Below, piece by piece: positions 16,396 through 25,262 of a DNA stretch of 36,679 bases. The position numbers were made by a program, and so were the translations under genes. The stretch is from NCBI GenBank assembly GCA_027064515.1, contig JAMOPL010000115.1, positions 1 through 36,679 on the forward strand, written 5' to 3'. Every line of letters starts with the position of its first letter. Within the stretch, counting starts at the first letter, position 1. Under the pieces are notes generated by a model. It did not search any database. It was not told the origin of the DNA and saw only the letters and a program-made list of their open reading frames with translations. Source of the stretch: Sulfurimonas sp. (lineage in GTDB: Bacteria; Campylobacterota; Campylobacteria; Campylobacterales; Sulfurimonadaceae).

Positions 16396-16402
16396 ATTAA
16401 AT

Positions 16403-17602
16403 TTAGTGTAAATCAGAGTTAAGTTTAATCTCTCTAGTTGAGCGAGAAGCTGTAATCTCACCTGTCATAGAGTTTTGTCTAAAGTGTAAGCCACTAAAGA
16501 AAGATAGTTGTTTACCTTTGAAAATCTCACCTTCCATATTTGCATTAGTGTTTACTTCCATAATTTTTTTAAGTTCAGCTGGATAGATTCCTACTTTTGT
16601 ACCCTCTAAAATCGCTAAACCAGCATCTATGATACAACCATCACCTAATGGGATACCACAAACAGAGTTAGCACCTAAAAGAGAGTTTTTACCAATAGAG
16701 ATAGGGTTACCATCAGTTCCACTAAGTACACCTAAAATAGAAGCACCACCACCAACATCAGAACCATCACCAACGATAGCAGAAGAAGAGATACGACCCT
16801 CAACCATAACAGAACCAGTTGTTCCAGCATTGAAGTTAATGTAAGAAGCACCAGGCATTACAGTTGTTCCACCAGCTAGTTGAGCACCAAATCTTACTTT
16901 TGAAGTATCTAAGATTCTTGTGTTATCTTGAGGGATAATGTGTTGTAAGAATCTTGGGAATTTATCTACAAAGTCAATATGTGGATATTCATTTGCTAGT
17001 TTAAGTTCAATCTCAAATTCTCTTAAATAATCAAGTTCAATTGGTTGACCAGCTGACCATGCAACATTTGGTAAAGCACCAAAAGCACCATTTAGGTTAA
17101 TATCTCTTAATGGAACTTTTGCTTGAGAGATAGCATAAAGTTTTAAATAAGCTGCTTCAACACTCTCAACTGGAGCATCATCAAAAATAAATGTTACTTT
17201 GAATTCACCCTCTAAAGAACCATTTGTAATTATTTGAGAATATAGTGCTGAGATAACTTGAATGTTTTTATGAGCATCACCGTGAGCTTCATCTGAGTAT
17301 GGTGTAAAAGCATTTAAACAGCTCTTTAAAAAATCTAAATTAATATTACAAACAACTTCAGTTTGTGTAAAATCAACCTCTATACCTTGTTCTGCTAATG
17401 CTCTTACAAAAATTGCTGCCGAACCAAAGTTTTCATCCCAGTTAATTAATGGGTAAGTTGCTTGAAGTGATTTTTCAACATTTAATTGACCTAAATCTAC
17501 TCTCGCAATACCGAATGCTAAAGGGTCTCTATAACCACTAGTTGTTGTTTTAATATCTTCTATAAGTGCTTTAAAAGCATCTGTTGTTTCAATGATTTTC
17601 AT
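16403..17602 (-). CDS. dapD: 2,3,4,5-tetrahydropyridine-2,6-dicarboxylate N-succinyltransferase
   Basis: DapD succinylates tetrahydrodipicolinate in the succinylase branch of lysine/diaminopimelate synthesis, feeding protein and peptidoglycan. The 399 residues are of the long epsilonproteobacterial type (the E. coli enzyme has about 274). An extra N-terminal domain (about 1-200) precedes the left-handed beta-helix acyltransferase (about 225-370). The latter has hexapeptide turns in VRFGAQLAGGTTVMPGASYI, SAIVGDGSDVGGGASILGVL, NSLLGANSVCGIPLGDGCII and GLAILEGTKVG. A promoter -10 box (reverse, 17636 to 17631) lies 28 bases upstream of the ATG. A hairpin follows the stop. Confidence 0.93.
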   Translation of the reverse strand: MKIIETTDAFKALIEDIKTTTSGYRDPLAFGIARVDLGQLNVEKSLQATYPLINWDENFGSAAIFVRALAEQGIEVDFTQTEVVCNINLDFLKSCLNAFTPYSDEAHGDAHKNIQVISALYSQIITNGSLEGEFKVTFIFDDAPVESVEAAYLKLYAISQAKVPLRDINLNGAFGALPNVAWSAGQPIELDYLREFEIELKLANEYPHIDFVDKFPRFLQHIIPQDNTRILDTSKVRFGAQLAGGTTVMPGASYINFNAGTTGSVMVEGRISSSAIVGDGSDVGGGASILGVLSGTDGNPISIGKNSLLGANSVCGIPLGDGCIIDAGLAILEGTKVGIYPAELKKIMEVNTNANMEGEIFKGKQLSFFSGLHFRQNSMTGEITASRSTREIKLNSDLH

Positions 17603-17630
17603 TATTTCTCTCTTAATTTATTTTGTTCGA

Positions 17631-17636
17631 ATTATA
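17631..17636 (-). promoter_or_regulatory. -10 box of the dapD promoter (reverse strand)
   Basis: TATAAT on the reverse strand at 17636-17631, preceded by GTG and without a clear -35, lies 28 bases before the dapD ATG. AGAGAG forms the ribosome site. It sits in the 50-bp gap behind the 17653 gene. Confidence 0.5.
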
Positions 17637-17652
17637 CACAGATAATTGTAAA

Positions 17653-18396
17653 CTATCCAAGTTTTTGAATTGTTGGAGGGTTTGTTCTAAATGCATTTTT
17701 AAAAGTATTTATACGCTTCTCTTTAATCTTACCCTTAGCAAGTGGAGCTAAAAAATATGCAATATCAATACACTCATTAGCATCGTAGTTATTATCATGT
17801 GTAAAGTAAACATCTTTACCTAATTTTACAGCTTGAGTAGCTATGTTTTTAGCATATTTAATTATCTCTTTATGGTGTCTGTCATATTTATGCCCACTAC
17901 CAAAATAAACAAATTTACCACTAAGTCTAATATTTAGATAGTCATGATAATTTAATTGCTTGTCATACCTTGTAAGTTGTTTGCTTGTATATCTATCGAG
18001 GTCAGCATCAAACTCTTCTAAGATAGGTGTTGGTTCTATATCAGCTTTATTAAGGTTAAATAGATATTTAATCTCTATAAGTTTACCTCTATAACCATCT
18101 TTTATAGAAGATGAAAATAGATTCATCATTGCATTTGGAGTAAGTTCACAAAACTTATCATCAAATTCATATCCTTGTTCAGCTAATAAAGAATCATTAT
18201 CGTAACCCATAGGTGCAATAGTTGGGTTATATAAGAAAATAGTTCCAACTACTGTTTTTCTTTTTTTCTTAAGCAGTGCTTCAAACTCTTCTAATGTAAT
18301 CTTATCTTTATCTTCGTGTGTTTCATTTATGTATATGTATTGTTCACTAACATATTCAGCATCAAAATTTGTGGAAAACTTTCCAAATGTTTGCAT
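17653..18396 (-). CDS. conserved-type protein of unknown function
   Basis: A 247-residue soluble protein that I do not recognise. There is no signal peptide or membrane segment. Visible blocks are an N-terminal strand/charged-helix part (EQYIYINETHEDKDK, then LLKKKRKTVVGTIFLYN), a central Asp/Tyr-rich region (EEFDADLDRYTSKQLTRYDK), GKFVYFGSGHKYDRHHKEI, and a later VYFTHDNNYDANECIDIAYF. The His/Asp-rich GSGHKYDRHHKE and THDNNYDANE blocks could bind metal, but no known active site fits. It lies 50 bases upstream of dapD, which has its own promoter, and is divergent from the 18443 gene. Confidence 0.65.
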   Translation of the reverse strand: MQTFGKFSTNFDAEYVSEQYIYINETHEDKDKITLEEFEALLKKKRKTVVGTIFLYNPTIAPMGYDNDSLLAEQGYEFDDKFCELTPNAMMNLFSSSIKDGYRGKLIEIKYLFNLNKADIEPTPILEEFDADLDRYTSKQLTRYDKQLNYHDYLNIRLSGKFVYFGSGHKYDRHHKEIIKYAKNIATQAVKLGKDVYFTHDNNYDANECIDIAYFLAPLAKGKIKEKRINTFKNAFRTNPPTIQKLG

Positions 18397-18423
18397 ATAT
18401 AAATCCTATAAATCTTTGACAAA

Positions 18424-18436
18424 ATTATACTATAAT
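18424..18436. promoter_or_regulatory. back-to-back divergent -10 boxes
   Basis: The 46-bp divergent gap contains TATAAT on the reverse strand (18429 to 18424), serving the 17653 gene, and TATAAT on the forward strand (18431-18436), serving the 18443 gene. The boxes are one base apart, so the two promoters must compete for polymerase. The forward box is only six bases from the ATG. Confidence 0.5.
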
Positions 18437-18442
18437 AAATTT

Positions 18443-19207
18443 ATGATTTATATTCTATTTTTAATTTTTACATTTGTTGTCTTATTTGTGGCATTTTATC
18501 AACTACAATATTTTATGGTATTTAAACCGATATATTTTAGAAAAGATACTCTTGATGAGAGGTTTGAGGTATTAAGTATAAAAGCTGAAGATGGTTTAGA
18601 TTTGGAGGGTGTTTTATATCAGCCAGAAACTTTTAAAAAAACTATACTTTTTTTTGCTGGTCGTTCTCTTGATGGGGTAGGGCTTATAAAATTATTATCT
18701 CAAAAGTTTCCAGATTCTAGGGTTGTCTGTTTTAATTATAGAGCTTATGGAAAAAATGGTGGTAAAATTAGTGAAAAAGCTATTTTTGCAGATAGTTTAC
18801 ACATAAGTAAAATAATTCAGAAGAATTATGGTGATTTTTACCTTTTAGGTTTTTCTCTTGGCTCTAGTGTTTCATCTTATGTTGCAAGTAAGCATAAATG
18901 TTTAGGTGTAATTTTAGTAGGTGTTTATGATAGTGTAGCTGAAATAGTAAAAACAAGGTTTGGTATCAATTTATCATGGATATTAAGATATAAATTTGAT
19001 AATACTAAGTTTGTATCTAAAATAGATACCCCTACATATATATATGTGAGTAAAATGGATGAAACTACATATATACAAAATAGCAGAAATTTAAAGTCAT
19101 ATGTTAAAAACTTAGCACTTTATAAAGAGTTAGATAATCTTACACATAAAGAATTATTTTGGAGTGATGAAGTGATAAATAGTATAAATAATGAGGTTTT
19201 AATCTAA
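18443..19207 (+). CDS. alpha/beta hydrolase with N-terminal membrane anchor
   Basis: The open frame reaches back to 18329, but ATG 18443 gives a clean membrane anchor (IYILFLIFTFVVLFVAFY, residues 2-19) and avoids overlap with the divergent gene. The protein has 254 residues. It has the alpha/beta-hydrolase fold: ILFFAGRSLDG (oxyanion-type turn), the nucleophile elbow GFSLGSSVSSYVAS (Ser in GFSLG), an acid in YVSKMDETT, and His in NLTHKELFW. This resembles the BEM46/YfhR-like family of serine hydrolases; the substrate is unknown. The active site would face either side of the inner membrane depending on topology. The next gene starts on its last base. Confidence 0.8.
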   Translation: MIYILFLIFTFVVLFVAFYQLQYFMVFKPIYFRKDTLDERFEVLSIKAEDGLDLEGVLYQPETFKKTILFFAGRSLDGVGLIKLLSQKFPDSRVVCFNYRAYGKNGGKISEKAIFADSLHISKIIQKNYGDFYLLGFSLGSSVSSYVASKHKCLGVILVGVYDSVAEIVKTRFGINLSWILRYKFDNTKFVSKIDTPTYIYVSKMDETTYIQNSRNLKSYVKNLALYKELDNLTHKELFWSDEVINSINNEVLI

Positions 19208-19965
19208 TGGAGATAGGATTCTTTTTAAAAAAATTTATAACTTTTTTTATTGAACCATTTGGTATGGTTTTTACTCTTTTTGTTTTATCACTATATTTTT
19301 TACTTACAAAAAAAGATGTTTTAGGAAAAACTATTTTATCTTTGGCTATTGGAATCCTCTTTTTATATTCATACCCACCATTTTCAAACTACTTAATTTC
19401 AAACTTAGAGAACCAGTATCCAAAATATAATTATAAAAGTGATATAGAGTACATTCATATTTTAGGAAATGGACACAATACGGATATTTCTCAACCGTTA
19501 AGTTCACAAATAAGTGATGGTGGTATAAAAAGAGATTTAGAGGGGATTATAATTCATAAAAGAGTTAAAAATTCTACTATTATTTTTACAGGGTATGCAG
19601 GTAATACAAATATTCCAAATGCAATAATGAACTCTAAATTAGCACAATTACTAGGTGTAGATAAAAAAGATATGATAATTAATCCAAATCCTAAAGATAC
19701 AAGAGAAGAGGCGATTTTTACAAAAAGTATAGTTGGAACTAAACCATTTGTTTTAGTAACCTCAGCTACACATATGCCTCGTTCAATAATGCTATTTAGG
19801 TCATTAGGATTAAATCCAATTCCAGCACCAACTAATTTTTATAAAAATGAGTTTAAAGGCTATTTAAGAACACCAAATATATATTCATTTTATAAATCTA
19901 AAATAGCAATACATGAATATATAGGTATTTTATGGGTAAAACTAAAACAAAAGGTTTCAAATTGA
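19207..19965 (+). CDS. YdcF/ElyC/SanA-family (DUF218) membrane protein
   Basis: A 252-residue protein with two N-terminal membrane helices (about residues 12-32 and 39-57), then a DUF218 domain: IEYIHILGNGHNTD (strand-loop), IIFTGYAGNTN, NPKDTREEAIFTKSI and VLVTSATHMPRSIMLFRSLGL. The domain order is that of ElyC, implicated in E. coli in envelope and peptidoglycan biogenesis at low temperature. It overlaps the hydrolase by one base and the YgiQ gene by 34, so the three form one operon. I leave the symbol empty because YdcF-type proteins share the domain. Confidence 0.85.
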   Translation: MEIGFFLKKFITFFIEPFGMVFTLFVLSLYFLLTKKDVLGKTILSLAIGILFLYSYPPFSNYLISNLENQYPKYNYKSDIEYIHILGNGHNTDISQPLSSQISDGGIKRDLEGIIIHKRVKNSTIIFTGYAGNTNIPNAIMNSKLAQLLGVDKKDMIINPNPKDTREEAIFTKSIVGTKPFVLVTSATHMPRSIMLFRSLGLNPIPAPTNFYKNEFKGYLRTPNIYSFYKSKIAIHEYIGILWVKLKQKVSN

Positions 19966-21740
19966 GCAGAAGAAGTAAAACTAAACAACCAAAAAGAGAT
20001 ACTATAACATTTAGTGAAAAAGATTTTTTACCAACAACTAGAGCAGAGATGGATGCTCGTGGGTGGGATTATTGTGATGTAATTCTTGTTAGTGGGGATG
20101 CTTATATAGATAGTCCTTTTATTGGTGTGGCTATGGTTGGTCGGATGCTTGAGAGGATGGGTTATAAGGTTGGGATGATTGGTCAGCCAGATATTAAATC
20201 TCCTGATGATATTATGCGTTTGGGTGAGCCTAAACTTTACTGGGGTGTGAGTGGTGGTAGTGTTGATTCTATGGTTTCTAATTATACTGCTACAAAGAAA
20301 TTTAGAAACTCGGATGATTATACACCGGGTGGCAAAAATGATAAAAGACCTGACCGTGCATTATCAGTTTACTGTAATTTAATTCGTAGATATTTTAAAA
20401 ATACTGTTCCTTTGGTTTTAGGTGGAATTGAAGCATCTCTTAGACGAGTAAGCCATTATGATTATTGGTCAAACAAGATGAAAAAACCTATTATATTTGA
20501 TGCGAAGGCAGATATACTTATCTATGGGATGGGTGAGATAGCTTTAGAAGAACTTACTCGTGCTATTGCTCTTGGTGAAGATTGGAAAAATATCCGTGGA
20601 GTTTCTTATATTGCTAAAGAACCAGTTACAGAATATATTCAACTTCCATCACATCAAGAGTGTGTGGATGTTAAAGAGAGGTATATAGACCTTTTTGATG
20701 CTTTTTATGACAACAATGATCCTATAACTGCTAAAGGTTTATGTCAGCCCGTAGATACAAGATTCCTCATTCAGAATCCCCCTTGTGATTATCTCAACGA
20801 AAAAGAGATGGATGCTAACTCTAATCTTCCATTTACAAGAGAGTTACATCCATACTATGCTAAAGATGGAAAAGTTAAATGTTTAGAAACTATAAAATTT
20901 TCTATTATGACACATCATGGGTGTTGGGGTGAATGTAATTTTTGTGCGATAGGGGTACATCAAGGTCGTACGATTCGTACAAGATCTGAGGATAATATTC
21001 TCAAAGAGGCAAAAGATTTTAACTCTTACAAAGATTATAAAGGTGTTATAAGTGATGTGGGTGGACCAACTGCTAATATGTACGGTTATGAGTGTGATAA
21101 AAAACTCAAAAAAGGCACTTGTGACCATATGAAATGTGTAGATGCAACTCGACTTTGTAAAACTATGCATGTAGATCACAGCAGAAATATAAACCTTTTA
21201 AGACAGGTGCGAAAGGTAGAGGGTGTTCGTCATGCTTTTGTTGCTTCTGGAATTAGACATGATTTTATAACAGCAGATAAAGAGTATGGCTATGAGTATC
21301 TAAAAGAGATGGTGAATCATCATATATCTGGTCAGATGAAAGTAGCCCCTGAACATACACAGCAACATGTTTTAGAGTTGATGGGAAAACCAGGAAAACA
21401 AACTTTAGTAGATTTTAAAAAATTGTATGACAAACTCAACAAAGAATCAGGAAAGAATCAGTTTTTAACATACTATCTTATAGCTGCTCACCCTGGATGT
21501 GAAGAGAAAGATATGCACGAACTCAAAAGATTTACAACAGATGAGTTAAAGATGAATCCAGAACAGGCACAAGTTTTTACACCAACACCTAGTACATACT
21601 CAGCAGTGATGTACTACACAGAGATGGATCCAAAAACCCGTAAAAAGATTTTTGTGGAGAAAGATACAAAACGAAAAGAGAAACAAAAACAGATAGTTGT
21701 GAAAAAAGAGTGTGGATTTAAGAACGGGTTTGCTTCTTAG
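19932..21740 (+). CDS. YgiQ-family radical SAM protein
   Basis: A 602-residue protein of the YgiQ family: an N-terminal conserved domain (FLPTTRAEMDARGWDYCDVI, then a B12-binding-like SGDAYIDSPFIGVAMVGRML) and a radical SAM core. The [4Fe-4S]-binding motif is seen in HHGCWGECNFCAIGVHQGR as CxxxCxxC. Later conserved blocks are VAPEHTQQHVLELMGKPG and AHPGCEEKDMHELKRF. The reaction is not established. It starts inside the 3' end of the upstream DUF218 gene (34-base overlap; an unusually deep coupling). Family members are usually 600-740 residues, so this is at the short end, with a Lys-rich C-terminus. Confidence 0.93.
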   Translation: MGKTKTKGFKLSRRSKTKQPKRDTITFSEKDFLPTTRAEMDARGWDYCDVILVSGDAYIDSPFIGVAMVGRMLERMGYKVGMIGQPDIKSPDDIMRLGEPKLYWGVSGGSVDSMVSNYTATKKFRNSDDYTPGGKNDKRPDRALSVYCNLIRRYFKNTVPLVLGGIEASLRRVSHYDYWSNKMKKPIIFDAKADILIYGMGEIALEELTRAIALGEDWKNIRGVSYIAKEPVTEYIQLPSHQECVDVKERYIDLFDAFYDNNDPITAKGLCQPVDTRFLIQNPPCDYLNEKEMDANSNLPFTRELHPYYAKDGKVKCLETIKFSIMTHHGCWGECNFCAIGVHQGRTIRTRSEDNILKEAKDFNSYKDYKGVISDVGGPTANMYGYECDKKLKKGTCDHMKCVDATRLCKTMHVDHSRNINLLRQVRKVEGVRHAFVASGIRHDFITADKEYGYEYLKEMVNHHISGQMKVAPEHTQQHVLELMGKPGKQTLVDFKKLYDKLNKESGKNQFLTYYLIAAHPGCEEKDMHELKRFTTDELKMNPEQAQVFTPTPSTYSAVMYYTEMDPKTRKKIFVEKDTKRKEKQKQIVVKKECGFKNGFAS

Positions 21741-21781
21741 TGTTTAGTTATTTATAAAATTAAGGTATCTTTATTTAGTTT

Positions 21782-21787
21782 TATAAT
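21782..21787 (+). promoter_or_regulatory. -10 box of the chemoreceptor operon
   Basis: TATAAT at 21782-21787 lies 39 bases before the MCP ATG, with TAGGG (21814-21818) as ribosome site. The surrounding 86-bp gap shows no other signal. Confidence 0.45.
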
Positions 21788-21826
21788 ATAGTTTTATAGT
21801 GATTAAATTTATAGTAGGGTTAATAA

Positions 21827-23551
21827 ATGAATAATAGTATAGTTAGGAGAATTTTTACATCAGCAATTTGGATATTGTTAGCTTTTATTATTACGATTAT
21901 AAGTTTTTTTTATTACAATTTTAGTGTAGATAAATATGTTGAATTAGAAGTTGAAAATAGTAAAGCATTAAATAAAAGTATTAATAATATTATTTCATTA
22001 AATGAAAGTACCTTAAAAAATTCAGCATCTTTTACACAAATATTAGAAAAGAGTAGTACTAATGTTGAAGAGTTTGAATATATAGGTAGTATATCTACTC
22101 AGCTTATAGAGTTGGCAGCATTTCCAAATGATGTAGCAAAAAGAAAAATGATACTCTCTACTCTTCAAAATTGGAATGAAAAAGTTGTTAAATTGAATGG
22201 TGTAATGAAACAATTTTATCCAGATATTAAAGATGTTATAGAAGTTCTTAAAACATCTAGTGACCCTGATGATATAGTAATGACACAAGAGATTCTAAAT
22301 GATATTTTTGGTGTAATGGTTGAACAAGCTCTTGATGATAGTGATACAGCATTAAACAAAACAGAACTTTTAAAGAAAAATATTATAAATATAAAACAAT
22401 TATTGATTGTAAATCAGAACAATGCGAAAAAAGCTTCTATTGCTAGAGAAAAATCTTCAGAAAATAAAAAAATAGCTTTAATTGTTATAAATGTTATGGC
22501 TTTTTTAACTTTAATAGGAACAATAATCCTTTTGTTGATAGTGAAAAAATTAAAGCAAGGTTTTGGAAATATTGCGAATGAATTAAATAATATGACAGCA
22601 AAAGATGGGTTTATAGATTTTACACAAGTTAAAAGTGCAGATATAGATAAAGATGAGATAAGTTTTATTCAGTATAGTTTGTATAATGTTATACAAGATG
22701 TTAAAACATTACTACAAGAGATAGATGATATTTCAACTAAAAATGCTCATTTGTCCCAGACTATGGCAGATTCTTCGCTAAGTATAAATGAACATATAGG
22801 AAAAGAATCTATACTTATAGAAGAAACAAATAAAAAAAGTGAACAGGTGAAAATCTCACTTGATACTTCAGTTGAAGATGCTAGACAAACAAAAGACAAT
22901 ATTTTAAATGCTGGTGAGAGTTTATCTACAACAAAAGAAGATATTGAAAGTTTTATTGTAGATTTAAAACAAAGTATGGAAGGTGAAGTTGAATTAGCTA
23001 CTAATTTAAGAGAATTAAATTCTAATGCTAATGAGATAAAAAATGTTTTAAGTATTATAGATGATATTTCAGACCAAACAAATTTACTCGCATTAAATGC
23101 TGCTATTGAAGCAGCAAGAGCAGGGGAACATGGTAGAGGATTCGCAGTTGTTGCTGATGAAGTTAGACAACTTGCTGAAAGAACACAAAAATCATTAACA
23201 GATATATACTCATCTGTAAATGTAATGGTAGATTCTATTGGCAACATAAGTGTAGCTATGGATAAAGATGTTAAATTTATAGAAAAACTAGCTAATAATA
23301 GTGAGGATGTTGAAAATGGAGTAGAAATAGTAAGTAACAATATGCAGTTAACGGCAGATACAGCTAAATCAAGCCTTGATGTTACTATTGAAGTTTCAAA
23401 AGATGCTCAAGAAATTATATCAAATATAAATGTAATTTCTAAATTATCAATAGAAAACAAAGAATCTATAAACTCTATTGTTTCTGATATTACTGAAATA
23501 TCATCATTATCAAGTACATTAAAAAGTCATTTAGATAAATTTAAAATTTAA
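21827..23551 (+). CDS. methyl-accepting chemotaxis protein
   Basis: A 574-residue chemoreceptor. It has TM1 at about residues 12-31, a periplasmic, entirely helical sensor (about 32-213; four-helix-bundle type, rich in Asn/Ser/Lys), TM2 at about 217-239 ([20 protein letters not shown]), and a divergent HAMP-like linker. The long coiled-coil signalling hairpin has at its tip the invariant [19 protein letters not shown] and [20 protein letters not shown] (about 415-465). No C-terminal CheR/CheB pentapeptide tether is present (it ends SHLDKFKI). It is followed at 16 bases by a secreted small protein and then by a DUF3373 barrel, and is probably transcribed with them. Confidence 0.95.
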   Translation: MNNSIVRRIFTSAIWILLAFIITIISFFYYNFSVDKYVELEVENSKALNKSINNIISLNESTLKNSASFTQILEKSSTNVEEFEYIGSISTQLIELAAFPNDVAKRKMILSTLQNWNEKVVKLNGVMKQFYPDIKDVIEVLKTSSDPDDIVMTQEILNDIFGVMVEQALDDSDTALNKTELLKKNIINIKQLLIVNQNNAKKASIAREKSSENKKIALIVINVMAFLTLIGTIILLLIVKKLKQGFGNIANELNNMTAKDGFIDFTQVKSADIDKDEISFIQYSLYNVIQDVKTLLQEIDDISTKNAHLSQTMADSSLSINEHIGKESILIEETNKKSEQVKISLDTSVEDARQTKDNILNAGESLSTTKEDIESFIVDLKQSMEGEVELATNLRELNSNANEIKNVLSIIDDISDQTNLLALNAAIEAARAGEHGRGFAVVADEVRQLAERTQKSLTDIYSSVNVMVDSIGNISVAMDKDVKFIEKLANNSEDVENGVEIVSNNMQLTADTAKSSLDVTIEVSKDAQEIISNINVISKLSIENKESINSIVSDITEISSLSSTLKSHLDKFKI

Positions 23552-23567
23552 AAGGAGAAGTAGTATA

Positions 23568-23807
23568 ATGAAAAAAAAGATGGTAGCAAGTATTATTTTG
23601 TTAAGTGTTCTGTCTAGTACAAGTTATGCAGATTGTAAAGCATTGATGGCACAGTATAATGCCCCAGACCCATCGGTAAAAACGATGAAGCAGTTAAAGA
23701 GATGGGTGAAAAGAAAAGTAAAAGATGGTAATAAAGTAGAATTAGAGAAGTGTTTAATAGATAGAGCAGCAAACAATCCAAATAAAGCAACAGTTGCTGG
23801 ACAATAG
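23568..23807 (+). CDS. small secreted protein with two cysteines
   Basis: A 79-residue protein with an N-terminal signal peptide (MKKKMVASIILLSVLSSTSYA, cleavage probably after Ala21). The mature part has about 58 residues (DCKALMAQYNAPDPSV, then KRWVKRKVKDGNKVELEKCL), with two cysteines likely to form one disulfide. It is basic and helical. A strong GGAG ribosome site precedes the ATG. It lies between the MCP and the DUF3373 barrel with gaps of 16 and 6 bases, so it is periplasmic and probably functionally tied to one of them. No family is recognised. Confidence 0.75.
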   Translation: MKKKMVASIILLSVLSSTSYADCKALMAQYNAPDPSVKTMKQLKRWVKRKVKDGNKVELEKCLIDRAANNPNKATVAGQ

Positions 23808-23813
23808 GGGGAA

Positions 23814-25232
23814 ATGATGAAAAAAATAGGTTTAAGTACAATTTTAATAGCATCTTTAGCAATTAGCGCTAATGCAAAAACATATTCACAAGCTGATATG
23901 GATAGAGTTTTAGAAAGATTAGATAGATTAGAAGCAGCTTTAAATAAACAACAAACACAAACAACAAAGAAATTTAAAGAGATTCAATCATCAACAGATG
24001 AATCTATTGATGATTTATATGAAAGAGCTGATGAGAATGAATTTCAGGCTACTATGAACCGTATTAAATGGGGTGCTGAATTTGAAGTTAGTGATAACTT
24101 TGTAGAGGGTAGAACAGGTTCTATGCCTAAAATGGATACAAATGGAAATACATACAATAACTCTAATCAATGGACAACTAAACTAAGATTGTCTATGGAT
24201 GCTAAAATAAACGATAAAACAAAGTTTACAGGTCGTTTATCTATGTATAAAAATTGGTCAGATTCTAAAAATGATGCTCTTGTTGACCCTGCTCAAGGTA
24301 GAAAACCAGTTGGAGATAGTGGTATATATGTTGAAAGAGCTTATGTAGATTACTCTCCTACTGATTATTTTACAGTTACTTTAGGTCGTCAACCAAGTTC
24401 TGATGGTCCAGGTATGACACTTATTGAAAATACACAGAGAAAGTCAACTTACCCAGCAATTCTTTTTGATGGTGCTGCTGATGGTGTAGTTGGTACATTT
24501 AAGTTAGCTTCAGATTCTGAAATGAAACCTACTATTCGTCTTGCTTATGGTAAGGGTTTTCAAGCAGATGTTAATTACTCTCCATATATGGCAAAAGAAA
24601 ACCAAATTGATGATTTGAATGTTTATGGTTTATTTTATGAGATGAAACTACCATTTAACCAAATGGGTGAAAATCTTCTTGTTCTTAGTTATGTTAAAGG
24701 TACAGATTTTGTTGGTCATCCTCAACAAACAGATGCTCCGAACAATAAGAATTTAGGAAATATGGATTTAGCTGGTATCTATTTTGAAAATAATAAAGCA
24801 TTTGGTTCAAACTTAAGTTACTTCTTATCAACAGCTTTTAGTATGCCAGATTCTAATGGTGAAACTGTGAATTTTGGAGCAATGACGAATAATCAAGATG
24901 TAGCCTTAATCGACAAAAATGGTTATGCTTTCCATATTGGTGCTAGATATGATTTCGAATCAGGTATTAAACTTGGTTATGAATTTAACAAAGGTAGTAA
25001 ATATTGGTATAGTTTCACAAATGGTAGTTCAGACTTATTAAATAAAATGTCTACTCGTGGTACTGTAAATGATTTCTATGCGATGTATCAAATAGATACA
25101 TATCAGTTTATTAAGTTAGGTTATACAATGATAGACTACGATTATACAGGTAGTGGTTGGCATATAGGCACACCTACAAGAACTAATGACTATGTAAATA
25201 GAGCATATACAACATATAACTTAAGATTCTAA
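23814..25232 (+). CDS. DUF3373-family outer-membrane beta-barrel protein
   Basis: A 472-residue outer-membrane protein. It has a signal peptide (MMKKIGLSTILIASLAISANA, cleavage after about residue 21), a short periplasmic coiled coil (about 25-70; MDRVLERLDRLEAALNKQQ), then alternating-strand barrel sequence ending in TYNLRF, a terminal aromatic residue as required for BAM-dependent insertion. The layout and the RIKWGAEFEVSDNFVEGRTG block fit DUF3373, a porin-like family common in sulfur- and hydrogen-oxidising Campylobacterota. GGGGGAA precedes the ATGATG start. Substrate is unknown. It closes the MCP operon and its stop lies inside a terminator hairpin. Confidence 0.85.
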   Translation: MMKKIGLSTILIASLAISANAKTYSQADMDRVLERLDRLEAALNKQQTQTTKKFKEIQSSTDESIDDLYERADENEFQATMNRIKWGAEFEVSDNFVEGRTGSMPKMDTNGNTYNNSNQWTTKLRLSMDAKINDKTKFTGRLSMYKNWSDSKNDALVDPAQGRKPVGDSGIYVERAYVDYSPTDYFTVTLGRQPSSDGPGMTLIENTQRKSTYPAILFDGAADGVVGTFKLASDSEMKPTIRLAYGKGFQADVNYSPYMAKENQIDDLNVYGLFYEMKLPFNQMGENLLVLSYVKGTDFVGHPQQTDAPNNKNLGNMDLAGIYFENNKAFGSNLSYFLSTAFSMPDSNGETVNFGAMTNNQDVALIDKNGYAFHIGARYDFESGIKLGYEFNKGSKYWYSFTNGSSDLLNKMSTRGTVNDFYAMYQIDTYQFIKLGYTMIDYDYTGSGWHIGTPTRTNDYVNRAYTTYNLRF

Positions 25233-25262
25233 TCTTAAGTTTATGTATAAGATTTTAATCTT
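25218..25262. terminator. double hairpin, bidirectional terminator
   Basis: AACTTAAGATT (25218-25228) and AATCTTAAGTT (25231-25241) make a perfect 11-bp stem spanning the DUF3373 stop codon. A second hairpin, AAGATT/AATCTT (25249-25254, 25257-25262), overlaps the 3' end of the convergent methyltransferase. Together they probably end both transcripts. Confidence 0.6.

Noticed and set aside
18416-18421. TTGACA as -35 of the 18443 gene
   Set aside because: Only nine bases separate it from the forward TATAAT box, so it cannot form a normal promoter with it.
22747-23340. Reverse open frame of 197 codons opposite the chemoreceptor
   Set aside because: A shadow of the long coiled-coil coding sequence; Ser/Leu-rich without any motif, and the forward frame is certain.
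23647-23665. TGGCAC followed by GC, resembling a sigma-54 promoter inside the small secreted-protein gene
   Set aside because: The GG-to-GC spacing is one base too long and it lies in coding sequence with the start codon upstream.
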